DNA of 56,674 bases, taken from Acidobacteriota bacterium (GTDB lineage Bacteria; Acidobacteriota; Terriglobia; Acidiferrales; UBA7541). The notes below the pieces were generated by a model. The model made no database searches. It was not told the DNA's origin and saw only the letters and a program-made list of their open reading frames with translations. This document shows, one piece after another, positions 41,430 through 51,551 of the stretch; positions within the stretch are counted from its first letter, which is position 1; each line of letters begins with the position of its first letter. The stretch covers positions 1 through 56,674 of the forward strand of contig JACQDE010000009.1 in the NCBI GenBank assembly GCA_016201285.1, given 5' to 3'. A program made the position numbers and the translations under genes.

Positions 41430-42557
41430 CTACGCCGGTTGTTGCTGCGTCATGCAATGCAGCGTCCCCAGCCCCAGCACAAGATCGAGGCATTGAATCC
41501 CCACCACCTGCCGCTCAGGGAATAATCGCGCCAGCGTGTGCAGCGCCTCGGCGTCCCGCGGATCATTGAACGTCGGCGCCAGCACCATCTTGTTCGCAAT
41601 GTAAAAATTCGCGTAACTCGCGGGCAGCCGCTGGCCTGCGAAGTACACCGGCGCCGGCATGGGCAGCTTTTCAACACGCAGCCTGCGCCCGTTTTGATCT
41701 TTCATTTCGCGGAGCAGCTCCATATTCTCCCGCAACGGCTCGTAGTTCGCGTCCATCCTGTCTTCCTCAACCACGGTCACCACCGTCGTCGGATTCACGA
41801 AGCGCGCCAGGTCGTCCACGTGACCGTGTGTGTCGTCGCCTGCGATTCCGTTCTTGAGCCACAGAACTTTCTTCACGCCCAGGTATTCGCGAAAAATCTC
41901 CTGCAAGTCTTCCCGGTTCAGGCCCGGGTTTCGCGCCTGCACCGGACTCAGCAGGCACTCCTCCGTCGTCAGCATCGTGCCGTGCCCATTCACGTCGACG
42001 CTTCCGCCTTCCAGCACGACGCGCCGGCCCTTGTACGTCGGCTCCCACATTTTCCATTTCAACTTCCGCGCCAGCCGCTCCGTCACCGCATCATCCTTTT
42101 TCCAATTGTTGTATTTCGCCCAGCCGTTGAACTGCCAGTTCGTCACGCCCACGGCGCCTTTTTTGTTCTTGACGAAAATCGGCGCGAAGTCGCGCGTCCA
42201 GCTTCTGTTCGTGGCAACGCGGAAGAACTCCACCGCGTCGAGGTCCGCACCGCACTTGGTAAAAACGCGCCGCGCCTGTTGCTCGGCATCGGCATTTTCC
42301 ACCAGGATGCGCACGCGTTCCACGCGCGAAAGTTTTCGGACAATGTCGCCATAGACCCACGGGATCGGCGCGAACTTGCCCGGCCAGTCCGTTTTCTCGT
42401 GTGGCCAGGCGAGCCACGTCGCCTCGTGCGGTTCCCATTCGGCCGGCATGCGGAACCCCAGTGCGTGCGGTGTGGGTTGCAAAGTAGCGCGGCCACTCTT
42501 GGCTGCGCGGTCGTGTGGGGTGGATTCTCTTGGGGGAGAGGCGCTCACTCGAGCCAT
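41430..42557 (-). CDS. aguA: agmatine deiminase
   Basis: AguA hydrolyses agmatine to N-carbamoylputrescine. This 375-residue protein has the agmatine deiminase pattern MPAEWEPHEATWLAWPH (about 38-54), NRSWTRDFAPIF near 137, EGGSVDVNGHGT near 205, AGDDTHGHVDDLARF near 262, and the nucleophile Cys368 in TLHCMTQQ. The N-terminal 37 residues have no counterpart in typical AguA and may mean the true start is the ATG at about 42446. It overlaps aguB by 13 bases. Confidence 0.93.
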   Translation of the reverse strand: MARVSASPPRESTPHDRAAKSGRATLQPTPHALGFRMPAEWEPHEATWLAWPHEKTDWPGKFAPIPWVYGDIVRKLSRVERVRILVENADAEQQARRVFTKCGADLDAVEFFRVATNRSWTRDFAPIFVKNKKGAVGVTNWQFNGWAKYNNWKKDDAVTERLARKLKWKMWEPTYKGRRVVLEGGSVDVNGHGTMLTTEECLLSPVQARNPGLNREDLQEIFREYLGVKKVLWLKNGIAGDDTHGHVDDLARFVNPTTVVTVVEEDRMDANYEPLRENMELLREMKDQNGRRLRVEKLPMPAPVYFAGQRLPASYANFYIANKMVLAPTFNDPRDAEALHTLARLFPERQVVGIQCLDLVLGLGTLHCMTQQQPA

Positions 42558-43423
42558 CGCTCCAGGAGGGGTGAGTAAGCATCGATGCGGCGGTCGCGCA
42601 GGAACGGCCAGTTACGCCGGACGTCCTCCGTCCGGTGCGGATCGCATTCGACGACCAGTGTTTCCTCGCCGCTCGGCGACGCTTCCGCAAGGATTTCCCC
42701 GAAGGGGCCCGCCACGAACGAGGAGCCCCAGAATTCGAGGCCGTTCTGCGGAGGCCCCTCGTAGCCCACGCGGTTCACCGCGGCCACGTAAATCCCATTC
42801 GCAATCGCGTGCGAGCGCTGAATCGTGCGCCAGGCATCGAGCTGCGCGGCGCCGTGCGGCTGCTTCTCCGATGGGTGCCAGCCGATCGCCGTCGGGTAGA
42901 ACAGGATATTCGCCCCGCGCAGACTGGCCAGCCGCGCGCCTTCCGGGTACCACTGGTCCCAGCACACCAGCACGCCGATGCGTCCGTAGCGCGTGTCGAA
43001 GTTCGGAAAGCCCAGGTCGCCCGGCGTGAAGTAAAATTTTTCGTAATAGGACGGATCATCCGGGATATGCATCTTGCGGTAAATCCCAAGGAGTGAACCG
43101 TCGGCATCCAGCACCGCCGCCGTATTGTGGTATACCCCCGCGGCGCGCCGCTCGAAAAGGGGAGCAACAATCACCACCTTCAGCTCGCGCGCCAGCTTGG
43201 ACAAAGCTTCCGTTGAGGGCCCGGGAATCGGCTCGGCCAGCGCAAAAAGCTCCGCATTTTCCTCGCGGCAGAAGTATTGCGAGCGAAAAAGTTCCTGCAG
43301 GCAGATGATTTGCGCGTCGCGCGCCGCCGCCGCGCGGATGCGCTCCTCTGCCTTGGCGAGATTGTCCTCCCCATGGAGCGAGCAGCTCATCTGGATGAGG
43401 CCCACGGTGAATTTCTCAGACAT
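42545..43423 (-). CDS. aguB: N-carbamoylputrescine amidase
   Basis: AguB releases CO2 and ammonia from N-carbamoylputrescine to give putrescine. This 292-residue nitrilase-superfamily protein has the triad Glu44 (CLQELF), Lys117 (YRKMHIPDD) and Cys154 (LVCWDQWYPEG), and the substrate-site segment YYEKFYFTPGD. These are the AguB signatures. It is first in the aguB-aguA operon. The ATG has no ribosome binding site, but an extended -10 box ends seven bases before it, so a leaderless transcript is predicted. Confidence 0.94.
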   Translation of the reverse strand: MSEKFTVGLIQMSCSLHGEDNLAKAEERIRAAAARDAQIICLQELFRSQYFCREENAELFALAEPIPGPSTEALSKLARELKVVIVAPLFERRAAGVYHNTAAVLDADGSLLGIYRKMHIPDDPSYYEKFYFTPGDLGFPNFDTRYGRIGVLVCWDQWYPEGARLASLRGANILFYPTAIGWHPSEKQPHGAAQLDAWRTIQRSHAIANGIYVAAVNRVGYEGPPQNGLEFWGSSFVAGPFGEILAEASPSGEETLVVECDPHRTEDVRRNWPFLRDRRIDAYSPLLERWLE

Positions 43424-43429
43424 GCGTAA

Positions 43430-43438
43430 ATCTTATCA
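43430..43438 (-). promoter_or_regulatory. extended -10 promoter of aguB-aguA
   Basis: On the minus strand TGA-TAAGAT (TAAGAT is 43430-43435). The start codon is seven bases away, giving a predicted leaderless mRNA. No clear -35 box. Confidence 0.5.
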
Positions 43439-43508
43439 CCCTTTCATCGCGGAAAAAGTTCCTCTGCGTTTCTCTCTTTCATTGCGGGAGGTTTTGTAAT
43501 ATCAATAG

Positions 43509-43521
43509 TTGCGTGACGCAA
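43509..43521. promoter_or_regulatory. 13-bp palindrome between aguB and the DHS-like gene
   Basis: TTGCGT-G-ACGCAA is a perfect palindrome in the 147-base gap between the divergent genes. It could be an operator controlling both directions. Confidence 0.45.
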
Positions 43522-43570
43522 ACAAAAAATATCCGGCCCCGCGGGTCAGGCCGGAGCTGAACGAGGACTC

Positions 43571-44656
43571 ATGGCCAAAAAGACAGTGACAGGTCGCATC
43601 CTGCATGACCCGGTGAAGGATCGCCTGAAGCCCATCTACCCGCTGGACCTTTCCCAATGCCGCACGATTGACCAGCTCGTGCGCGCCATGGGCCAGACTG
43701 CTTTCACCGGCCGCCAGGTCGGTGACGCCGCTGACGTCCTCGAAGCCATGGCCCGCGACAAGGATTGCTTCGTCGTCCTCACTCTGTCCGGCGCTTTGAC
43801 GGTTGGCAAGATGGGCCTCGTCTTCTGCGACCTCGTCGAGTCGGGCATCGTCAACGCTATCGTCTCCACCGGCGCGCTGATGGCCCATGGCCTCGTCGAA
43901 GCCACCGGCCGCTCGCACTTCCGCTACGACGAAAAGATGAGCGACCGCACGCTCTTCCGCGCCGGCTACAACCGCGTCTACGATTCGCTCGAGCCTGAGG
44001 TCAACCTCGACCATGTTGAGGAGGTGGTGGACAGCATCCTCGAGGACTGGGACGCTGACGACGTCGTTTGCAGTTGGAAGATCCACCAGCGCATCGGCGA
44101 GCTCCTGCACCGCACCGCGAAGGGCCGCGGCATCCTGAAGTCCGCCTACGAGCACAATGTGCCCGTGTTCGTCCCCGCCTTCACCGATTCCGAGCTGGGC
44201 ATCGATTTCGCCCTTCACAAGATTGTCCGGCAGCGCAAGGGCTTGCCCCTGCTGCGCTACGACCCGTTCGAAGATTTTGAAAAATTTGCCAGGACCATGC
44301 TGACTACCCGGAAGATGGGCATCTTCACCGTCGGCGGCGGCGTGCCGCGCAACTGGTCGCAGCAGTTCGGCGTTTATGCCGAGCTGCTCTCCCGCCGCGG
44401 CTACGAAAAAATTCCGCTCAAGCGCTACAACTACGGCCTGCGCATCTGTCCCGAGCCGGTCAACTGGGGCGGGCTTTCCGGCAGCACCTACACCGAAGCC
44501 GTCTCCTGGGGCAAGTTCGTCCCGCCCGAAGAAGGCGGGCGTTTCGCCGAAGTGCTCGACGACGCTACCGTTGCGCTCCCGCTCATTGTCGGCGCGGTCC
44601 TCGAGCGCATTGGCTATCACAAAGGCAAGCGCCTCAAGAAACGCCTGCACGTGTAA
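43571..44656 (+). CDS. speY: deoxyhypusine synthase-like protein (putative homospermidine synthase)
   Basis: This 361-residue protein belongs to the deoxyhypusine synthase family. It has NAD-site segments LTLSGALTVGKMGLV (about 71-85), STGALMAHGLVEATG (99-113) and TVGGGVPRNWSQQ (253-265), and the catalytic Lys315 in AVSWGK. Bacteria lack eIF5A, and DHS-like enzymes such as cyanobacterial SpeY make homospermidine from putrescine. The neighbours AguA/AguB make putrescine, which favours that function. Whether it uses putrescine or spermidine as donor cannot be read from sequence. It is divergent from aguB. Confidence 0.88.
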   Translation: MAKKTVTGRILHDPVKDRLKPIYPLDLSQCRTIDQLVRAMGQTAFTGRQVGDAADVLEAMARDKDCFVVLTLSGALTVGKMGLVFCDLVESGIVNAIVSTGALMAHGLVEATGRSHFRYDEKMSDRTLFRAGYNRVYDSLEPEVNLDHVEEVVDSILEDWDADDVVCSWKIHQRIGELLHRTAKGRGILKSAYEHNVPVFVPAFTDSELGIDFALHKIVRQRKGLPLLRYDPFEDFEKFARTMLTTRKMGIFTVGGGVPRNWSQQFGVYAELLSRRGYEKIPLKRYNYGLRICPEPVNWGGLSGSTYTEAVSWGKFVPPEEGGRFAEVLDDATVALPLIVGAVLERIGYHKGKRLKKRLHV

Positions 44657-44684
44657 GTCATCGGAAGAAGTCAGAAGGGAAAAG

Positions 44685-44710
44685 GTAGCGGCGGACCTGC
44701 GGGTCCGCCC
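44685..44710. repeat. family B palindromic repeat
   Basis: GTAGCGGCGGACC-TGC-GGGTCCGCC between the convergent DHS-like and arginine decarboxylase genes; may act as a bidirectional end-of-transcript hairpin. Confidence 0.6.
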
Positions 44711-44717
44711 GTTGCGA

Positions 44718-45275
44718 TTAATCGTCGCTGCCGAGCAGGAACGCAGCGCCGAGCACGGTGGTCCACAGCCCGCGCTTGTCGCCCACCGCGGACTGCGTGA
44801 TGTTCATCGTGCGGACGATGCGGTTCGAAATCCGGTACACCTCTTTTTTCTCGTCCCACGACAAATCCGGGTCAAACTCCACATTCAGCGTCGTCGCCAG
44901 CATTTCCGCCGCCAGTTCTTCCGCGTACTCCCCCGCCACTTCTTCGGTTTCGCCGAAGGAGTGGTGCTCGGAGAGGTAGCCGAACATCGACTTGTCTCCC
45001 GGCAGCGCCAGGCCGATGCTGGCGGCGATCAGCCGGTGCGGTTCGCGCGTCGAGTTCTCGCTGATCACGCAGAACGCCACTTGTCCCGGCTTGATGTGCT
45101 TCAGCCCTTCGCTGCGCGAGATCAGCTTGCAGCCCGGCGGGAAAATGGACGAGACACGCACGATGTTGCACGCGGCAATCCCCGCGTTGCGCAGCGCCAG
45201 CTCGAAGCTGGAGAGCCGCTCGCGGTGTTTGCCGACGCCTTTGGTGATGAAGATTTTCTTCGCGACGAAGGCCAT
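44718..45275 (-). CDS. pdaD: pyruvoyl-dependent arginine decarboxylase
   Basis: This 185-residue enzyme turns arginine to agmatine. It is made as a proenzyme that cuts itself between two Ser residues to form the pyruvoyl group. The self-cleavage motif is RVSSIFPPGCK with Ser42-Ser43; FITKGVGKHRERLSSFELAL before it is also typical. The C-terminal region (WDEKKEVYRI, RTMNITQSA) is complete. It supplies agmatine for AguA. The ATG has no ribosome binding site close by; a good promoter lies about 75 bases upstream. Confidence 0.93.
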   Translation of the reverse strand: MAFVAKKIFITKGVGKHRERLSSFELALRNAGIAACNIVRVSSIFPPGCKLISRSEGLKHIKPGQVAFCVISENSTREPHRLIAASIGLALPGDKSMFGYLSEHHSFGETEEVAGEYAEELAAEMLATTLNVEFDPDLSWDEKKEVYRISNRIVRTMNITQSAVGDKRGLWTTVLGAAFLLGSDD

Positions 45276-45351
45276 CTATTTTGCCGGGCTGGCCGCGGCG
45301 GCGGCGGGTGTGAGTTGTGTCTGGAGAGTCATGAATTTTTTTTCGCGCTGA

Positions 45352-45380
45352 AAATTAACAAGAACAGCATGAAGTGTCAA
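45352..45380 (-). promoter_or_regulatory. promoter of the arginine decarboxylase gene
   Basis: On the minus strand TTGACA (45375-45380), 17 bases, TAATTT (45352-45357). The predicted leader is about 70 bases. Confidence 0.65.
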
Positions 45381-45436
45381 CATCTTTATGACTTTCTTTC
45401 CTCAGGATTTCCGCAGAGCAGGGAAGCGCTCCGTCT

Positions 45437-47134
45437 TCATGGCCCGCCCGAGTTCCCCAGCTCCCGCTGCCGCGCTTCCCGCACCAGCGCCTCGAACGCT
45501 TCCCGCGGCACGATTTTCCAGTTGCCGTCCGCCTCCGGGAGAATCGCGCCGGTGCGGCTGACGGATTCGATGATCAGCTCGCGGATCTCCATCGGCGAGC
45601 GGTACACCACCGGCAAGCCCTGCAGCGCGGTGTAGTGCCCGCCGCCCGCGTAGCGGTAATTGTTCGTCGCCACCCGCAGCTTCGTGTCGTCGGCCAGCGG
45701 CTTTCCCTTGTACCGCAGGTCGCGGATGCGCTGCCCGGCCGGCTGCGTCAGGTCCATCGTGTACTCCACGCCTTCGGCGGAATCAGCGTTGTAGCCCGGC
45801 AGGCGCACGCGCCCGCCCTCCGGGAACGGCCACGCCGGGAAAAACTCTGCCGCGTGTTCCAGCACTTGCCGGAGCTGCGCGCCCGTCATCTCCACCGTGT
45901 AGAGCGTGTTCTCGTAGATGTACAGCCCGGCAATCTGCCGCAGCGTCACCTGGCCTGCCGGAATCTGCAGCCGCGAGTAAAACATTGTCGCCAGCGAAAC
46001 GTCCGCCTTTCCGTACTCCATCTGCACTTTGTGGATCAGGTCCACGAAGGGATGGTCTTCATACCGCGCCGTCGAGGCATCCAGCGCCTTGCTCGAAGTG
46101 GCAATCGGCGTGTCCAGGTACGCTTCCGTCGCTTCGTGGTACGGCTGCGCGAGTTTCAGGATCTCCGGGTCCGCGGCCACCGCGTCCGTCACCGGGATCA
46201 CCGTCGAGCGTTTCGACGCCACCTTCCAGCCGCTCGCCCTGCGTTCCAGCTCGACGTCCGCCCGCGCCAGCGATTGGCCCCAGTTCTTCGCCTGCACCAG
46301 CAAAACGCCGTTGATCAACTTCGTGGGGAGCTCGCGGTGTGAATGCCCGAAGAAGATCACGTCAATGCCCGGCACTTGCTCCGCCAGCGCGCCCACGGCG
46401 TTCTCGTTGTCCATCTGATCGGCGTAGGTCTCGCCGGTTTGCGGGTCGCGCTCCAGCCCCGAATGCGCGATCACCACCACCAGGTCCGCCTTTTTCCTCG
46501 CCTCCGGGATTACGCGCTTCGCCGCGTCCACGATGTTCTCGAACTCGTAGCCCCGGTAGTGCGCCGGAATTTCCCAGCGCGGCACGCCCGGAGTGATGAA
46601 GCCGATGATGGCCACGCGCACCCCGCCCACGTTCTTAATGATGTACGGTTCGATGTGCTCCACGCCGGACTTGTACGTCTGCTTGATGTTGGCGGCCAGC
46701 CACGGAAACTTTGCTTCCCGTTTTGCTTTCCACAGCACGTCGAGCCCGAAATTGAACTCGTGGTTGCCGACGGCCATCGCGTCATAGCCCAGCGCGTTCA
46801 TCGCCACGATCGTCGGGTTTGTCTTCGACGTGTCTTTGCGCGCGAAGTAGTACGCCAGCGGCGTGCCCTGGATCGTGTCGCCGGAATCGAGCAGCAGCAC
46901 GTTCTTCTGCTCGCCGCGCGCCTCGCGCACCAGCGTTGCAATCTTGGCGAGGCCCCGGTTGGCCGGCTGGTGCGTGTAGTAGTCGACGGGGAAGATATTT
47001 CCGTGGAGGTCGGTCGAGCCCAGCAGCGTGATGTGGACGCGCCTCGCGGCGCCGTCCGGCCACGCCGGCAACGCGGCCGCCAGCAAGAGCAAGCAGCAGC
47101 ACGCAAGCAAAAAACGTCGGGAAAAGTTGTTCAC
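45437..47134 (-). CDS. bifunctional metallophosphatase / 5'-nucleotidase
   Basis: This 565-residue exported enzyme has a signal peptide (MNNFSRRFLLACCCLLLLAA..., cut near AWPDG), the calcineurin-like domain with TDLHGN (about 41-46), GDTIQG (84-89), GNHEF (117-121) and GHSH (about 263-266), then the 5'-nucleotidase C-terminal domain that binds the base (about 340-545, NNYRYAGGGHYT). It likely dephosphorylates nucleotides in the periplasm for phosphate or purine salvage. It follows the GAF-domain gene by three bases. Confidence 0.92.
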   Translation of the reverse strand: MNNFSRRFLLACCCLLLLAAALPAWPDGAARRVHITLLGSTDLHGNIFPVDYYTHQPANRGLAKIATLVREARGEQKNVLLLDSGDTIQGTPLAYYFARKDTSKTNPTIVAMNALGYDAMAVGNHEFNFGLDVLWKAKREAKFPWLAANIKQTYKSGVEHIEPYIIKNVGGVRVAIIGFITPGVPRWEIPAHYRGYEFENIVDAAKRVIPEARKKADLVVVIAHSGLERDPQTGETYADQMDNENAVGALAEQVPGIDVIFFGHSHRELPTKLINGVLLVQAKNWGQSLARADVELERRASGWKVASKRSTVIPVTDAVAADPEILKLAQPYHEATEAYLDTPIATSSKALDASTARYEDHPFVDLIHKVQMEYGKADVSLATMFYSRLQIPAGQVTLRQIAGLYIYENTLYTVEMTGAQLRQVLEHAAEFFPAWPFPEGGRVRLPGYNADSAEGVEYTMDLTQPAGQRIRDLRYKGKPLADDTKLRVATNNYRYAGGGHYTALQGLPVVYRSPMEIRELIIESVSRTGAILPEADGNWKIVPREAFEALVREARQRELGNSGGP

Positions 47135-47137
47135 GGT

Positions 47138-47674
47138 TCAGGTGACCGGGCAGAGCTTCAGGCACCGGCCGATCTGCACGCTCACGGCGACCAGATCGCC
47201 CAGCTCCTTGGGCGTGAAGTCCGGCCCGGCGGCGGCCTGCGTCTTGCCTTTCCGCGACACCTGGATCACGCCGATCACCTTGTTGTCAGAGAGGACCGGC
47301 GCGCTCATGATTTTCTGAATGGGATCGCCGCGCTGATCGGTCAGCGGCACCGCTTCAAACACCGTCGAGTGCTTGGCGATGGCGAAGTTGTTGATCACTT
47401 CCGGCCGCTTGTCGCGGGCCGTCCGCGCCGCCAGCGCCGTGGTGCTCGTCACCGGGATCGTGCCGATGTTTTGAAGCTTTTCCGGCACAACGAATTTTAA
47501 GAACTTATCGTTAAAGATCATTGCGAGCACGGCGACTTCATCACCCTTCACGCCGAACGCTTTGGCAATTTGTTGTCCCAGCTTCCCCAGCGTCGGAATA
47601 TCGACAGGGTCGCCGGATTTCACCAGCTCGTCCACGATTTTGGTGAGATCCGCCACCAGCTTTTCTGTGCTCAT
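47138..47674 (-). CDS. GAF-domain protein
   Basis: This 178-residue soluble protein has an N-terminal helical part (residues 1-40, LVADLTKIVDELVKSG) and a GAF domain (about 50-175): AMIFNDKFLKFV, then STTALAARTARDKRPEVINN and APVLSDNKVIGVIQVSRKGK, the last being the typical GAF core strand. GAF domains bind small ligands or act in signalling. No output domain is attached. It is directly upstream of the nucleotidase gene (three-base gap), so the pair is an operon. Confidence 0.85.
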   Translation of the reverse strand: MSTEKLVADLTKIVDELVKSGDPVDIPTLGKLGQQIAKAFGVKGDEVAVLAMIFNDKFLKFVVPEKLQNIGTIPVTSTTALAARTARDKRPEVINNFAIAKHSTVFEAVPLTDQRGDPIQKIMSAPVLSDNKVIGVIQVSRKGKTQAAAGPDFTPKELGDLVAVSVQIGRCLKLCPVT

Positions 47675-47762
47675 CCAGCGTCCTCCGAGGACTCAGAAGC
47701 GACGGCATATTATAGCTGAATCTCTCCGGTGCACATCCCGAATTTACTTTCCGCCCGTCGGC

Positions 47763-47791
47763 TTGAAAACCCTCCGGCGAATCCATATACT
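47763..47791 (+). promoter_or_regulatory. promoter of the sdhCAB operon
   Basis: TTGAAA (47763-47768), exactly 17 bases, TATACT (47786-47791). The predicted leader of about 130 bases ends in AAAGGAAGGG just before a GTG at 47931. Confidence 0.7.
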
Positions 47792-47992
47792 GTTGCGCTT
47801 ACCGGTTTGTCCACGGTTTCTTTGTGCAGAGCCCTTCTCCGATTTCGAGACGCCGACCATCCGCCGCGATCCTCCATCAGCTTTCCGGTAATCTTTCCAT
47901 GTCCGATGCCATGATGAAAGGAAGGGTTTTGTGAGTTCCTCCGCTCCCGCTGCTGCAATTGTGCAGAGCCGTCGGGTTTCATCGTCGGGCAC

Positions 47993-48559
47993 ATGGTCGG
48001 CAACCTCACCGTCTTTAAGGGCGCGGTGGCCATCAACGCCTACGGCGCCGCTCTGCGCAAATTCCCCGCGGTTTTATGGGGCGTGCGCTTCGGACTTCTT
48101 CTCTCCGTCGGTCTGCACATCTGGGCCTACCTGGCCCTCAGCGTAAAAAGCTGGAGCGCGCGGCCCAAAGGTTATCGCGTCACCTCCTACAAGGAAGCCA
48201 GCCTGGCCTCGCGCACCATGCGCTGGACCGGGCCCATCCTCGCTGCCTTCATCATCTTCCATCTCCTGCACCTCACCACCGGCACGGTGCACCCGGATTT
48301 CAAGGAAGGCGATGTCTATCACAACCTCGTCGCCGGCCTGAGCGTGATGCCGGTCGCGGTTTTTTACCTTGTGGCCATGGCGTGTCTTGCCTTACACGTC
48401 TTCCACGGCATCTGGAGCCTATTCCAGTCTCTCGGATTCAGCCAGCCGCGCTTCGACTCTTTCGCGCGGCGGCTCGCCACGCTGTTCACAATAATTGTTG
48501 TCGGCGGGTTCGTCCTGATTCCCCTGGCTGTTCTGGCAGGGATCCTGAAGTTGCAGTAG
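47993..48559 (+). CDS. sdhC: succinate dehydrogenase cytochrome b subunit, apparent 5' frame disruption
   Basis: This protein is the membrane heme b subunit of the three-gene SdhCAB/FrdCAB type. Hydrophobic helices are seen at residues about 22-45, 78-98, 118-145 and 160-185, with likely heme His in VGLHIWAYLAL and FHLLHLTTG and LALHVFHGIW. The frame continues upstream of the ATG as SGFIVGHMVGNLTVF, which is conserved in the family, but the GTG with a strong ribosome binding site (47931, MSSSAPAAAIVQSRR) is in another frame. About 20 residues of the first helix appear to be missing at the junction. Either an indel or a real mutation has broken the start. Confidence 0.8.
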   Translation: MVGNLTVFKGAVAINAYGAALRKFPAVLWGVRFGLLLSVGLHIWAYLALSVKSWSARPKGYRVTSYKEASLASRTMRWTGPILAAFIIFHLLHLTTGTVHPDFKEGDVYHNLVAGLSVMPVAVFYLVAMACLALHVFHGIWSLFQSLGFSQPRFDSFARRLATLFTIIVVGGFVLIPLAVLAGILKLQ

Positions 48560-48571
48560 GGAAGCCAAACC

Positions 48572-50481
<1,910 letters not shown>

Positions 50482-50485
<4 letters not shown>

Positions 50486-50578
50486 GGGCGACCGGCAGGT
50501 CGCCCGCCGTCAAGTCCGTAGGGGCGACCGGCAGGTCGCCCGCCGTCAAGTCCGTAGGGGCGACCGGCAGGTCGCCCG
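50482..50578. repeat. three tandem 36-bp family B palindromes
   Basis: GTAGGGGCGACCGGCAGGTC then GCCCGCCGTCAAGTCC, repeated with a 36-base period at 50482, 50518 and 50554 (the third copy partial). GGCGACC-GGCA-GGTCGCC is the stem. The first copy overlaps the sdhA stop. A CCTGAGCGAAGCCGAAGGG core follows. It fills the sdhA-sdhB gap. Confidence 0.9.
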
Positions 50579-50661
50579 ACTCGCCCTGAGCGAAGCCGAA
50601 GGGAGCGGAAGCGAAGGGCTGCGCCCTACTGAGCATTCATTTCGCACCGAACGGTGAACCA

Positions 50662-51465
50662 ATGGCCGCACCAACCGAGCACAAAACGATGAACCTGACC
50701 CTGCACATTTGGCGCCAGAAAAACCGCCATGCCGAAGGCCGCTTCGTCACTTACGAAGCCCGCGGCATCAGCCCGGACATGTCTTTCCTGGAAATGCTCG
50801 ATGTCGTCAACGAAGGCCTGATCCTGAAGGGCGAAGAGCCTATCGCCTTCGACCACGATTGCCGCGAAGGCATCTGCGGACAGTGCGGCGTCGTCGTCAA
50901 CGGCAGCCCGCACGGCCCGCGCCCCGCCACCACCACTTGCCAGTTGCACATGCGCAGCTTCAAGGATGGCGACGTCCTCACTCTCGAGCCCTGGCGCGCC
51001 AACGCCTTTCCCGTGATTAAGGACCTCATCGTGGACCGCGGCGCTTTCGACCGCATCATCGCCACCGGCGGCTTCATCACCGCGCCCACCGGCAACGCGC
51101 CCGACGGCAACGCCATCCTCGTGCCCAAGCCCGCCGCCGACCGCTCCATGGACGCGGCCGCCTGCATCGGCTGCGGCGCATGCGTCGCCGCCTGCCCGAA
51201 CGGCTCCGCGATGCTTTTTGTCGCCGCGAAAATCGCGCATCTCGGCTATCTGCCCCAGGGCCAGCCGGAGCGCGACCGCCGCGCCCTCGCCATGGTCGCC
51301 CGCATGGACGAGGAAGGCTTCGGCGCCTGCACCAATCACGGTGAATGCGAAGCGGCCTGCCCCAAGGAGATTCCCATCGAGTTCATCGCCCGCATGAATC
51401 GCGATTATTTGAAGGCGGCGCTCTTCTCGCCCGCCGAGCGCTCCGGACCTTCTGACGGCGCCTGA
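50662..51465 (+). CDS. sdhB: succinate dehydrogenase / fumarate reductase iron-sulfur subunit
   Basis: SdhB passes electrons through 2Fe-2S, 4Fe-4S and 3Fe-4S clusters from SdhA to the membrane subunit. This 267-residue protein has [10 protein letters not shown] and a fourth Cys in TTCQLHM (2Fe-2S), [11 protein letters not shown] near 173-183, and [16 protein letters not shown] near 222-237. The spacing of the last sets matches the non-classical SdhB of the SdhABC-with-one-membrane-subunit kind. The unusual 176-base repeat-filled gap from sdhA separates it from the rest of the operon. Confidence 0.96.
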   Translation: MAAPTEHKTMNLTLHIWRQKNRHAEGRFVTYEARGISPDMSFLEMLDVVNEGLILKGEEPIAFDHDCREGICGQCGVVVNGSPHGPRPATTTCQLHMRSFKDGDVLTLEPWRANAFPVIKDLIVDRGAFDRIIATGGFITAPTGNAPDGNAILVPKPAADRSMDAAACIGCGACVAACPNGSAMLFVAAKIAHLGYLPQGQPERDRRALAMVARMDEEGFGACTNHGECEAACPKEIPIEFIARMNRDYLKAALFSPAERSGPSDGA

Positions 51466-51489
51466 GGGGGAGGATTTTGGTTTTGTAGC

Positions 51490-51530
51490 GGCAACCTGCG
51501 CTGGTTGTGCGCAGGTTGCCACAGGTTTTT
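51490..51530 (+). terminator. strong hairpin with T run after sdhB
   Basis: A perfect 12-base stem, GGCAACCTGCGC (51490-51501) with GCGCAGGTTGCC (51509-51520), loop of seven, followed after four bases by GTTTTT. It is a likely end of the sdh operon. Confidence 0.6.
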
Positions 51531-51551
51531 CTCAACAGGGAGCTGCTATCC

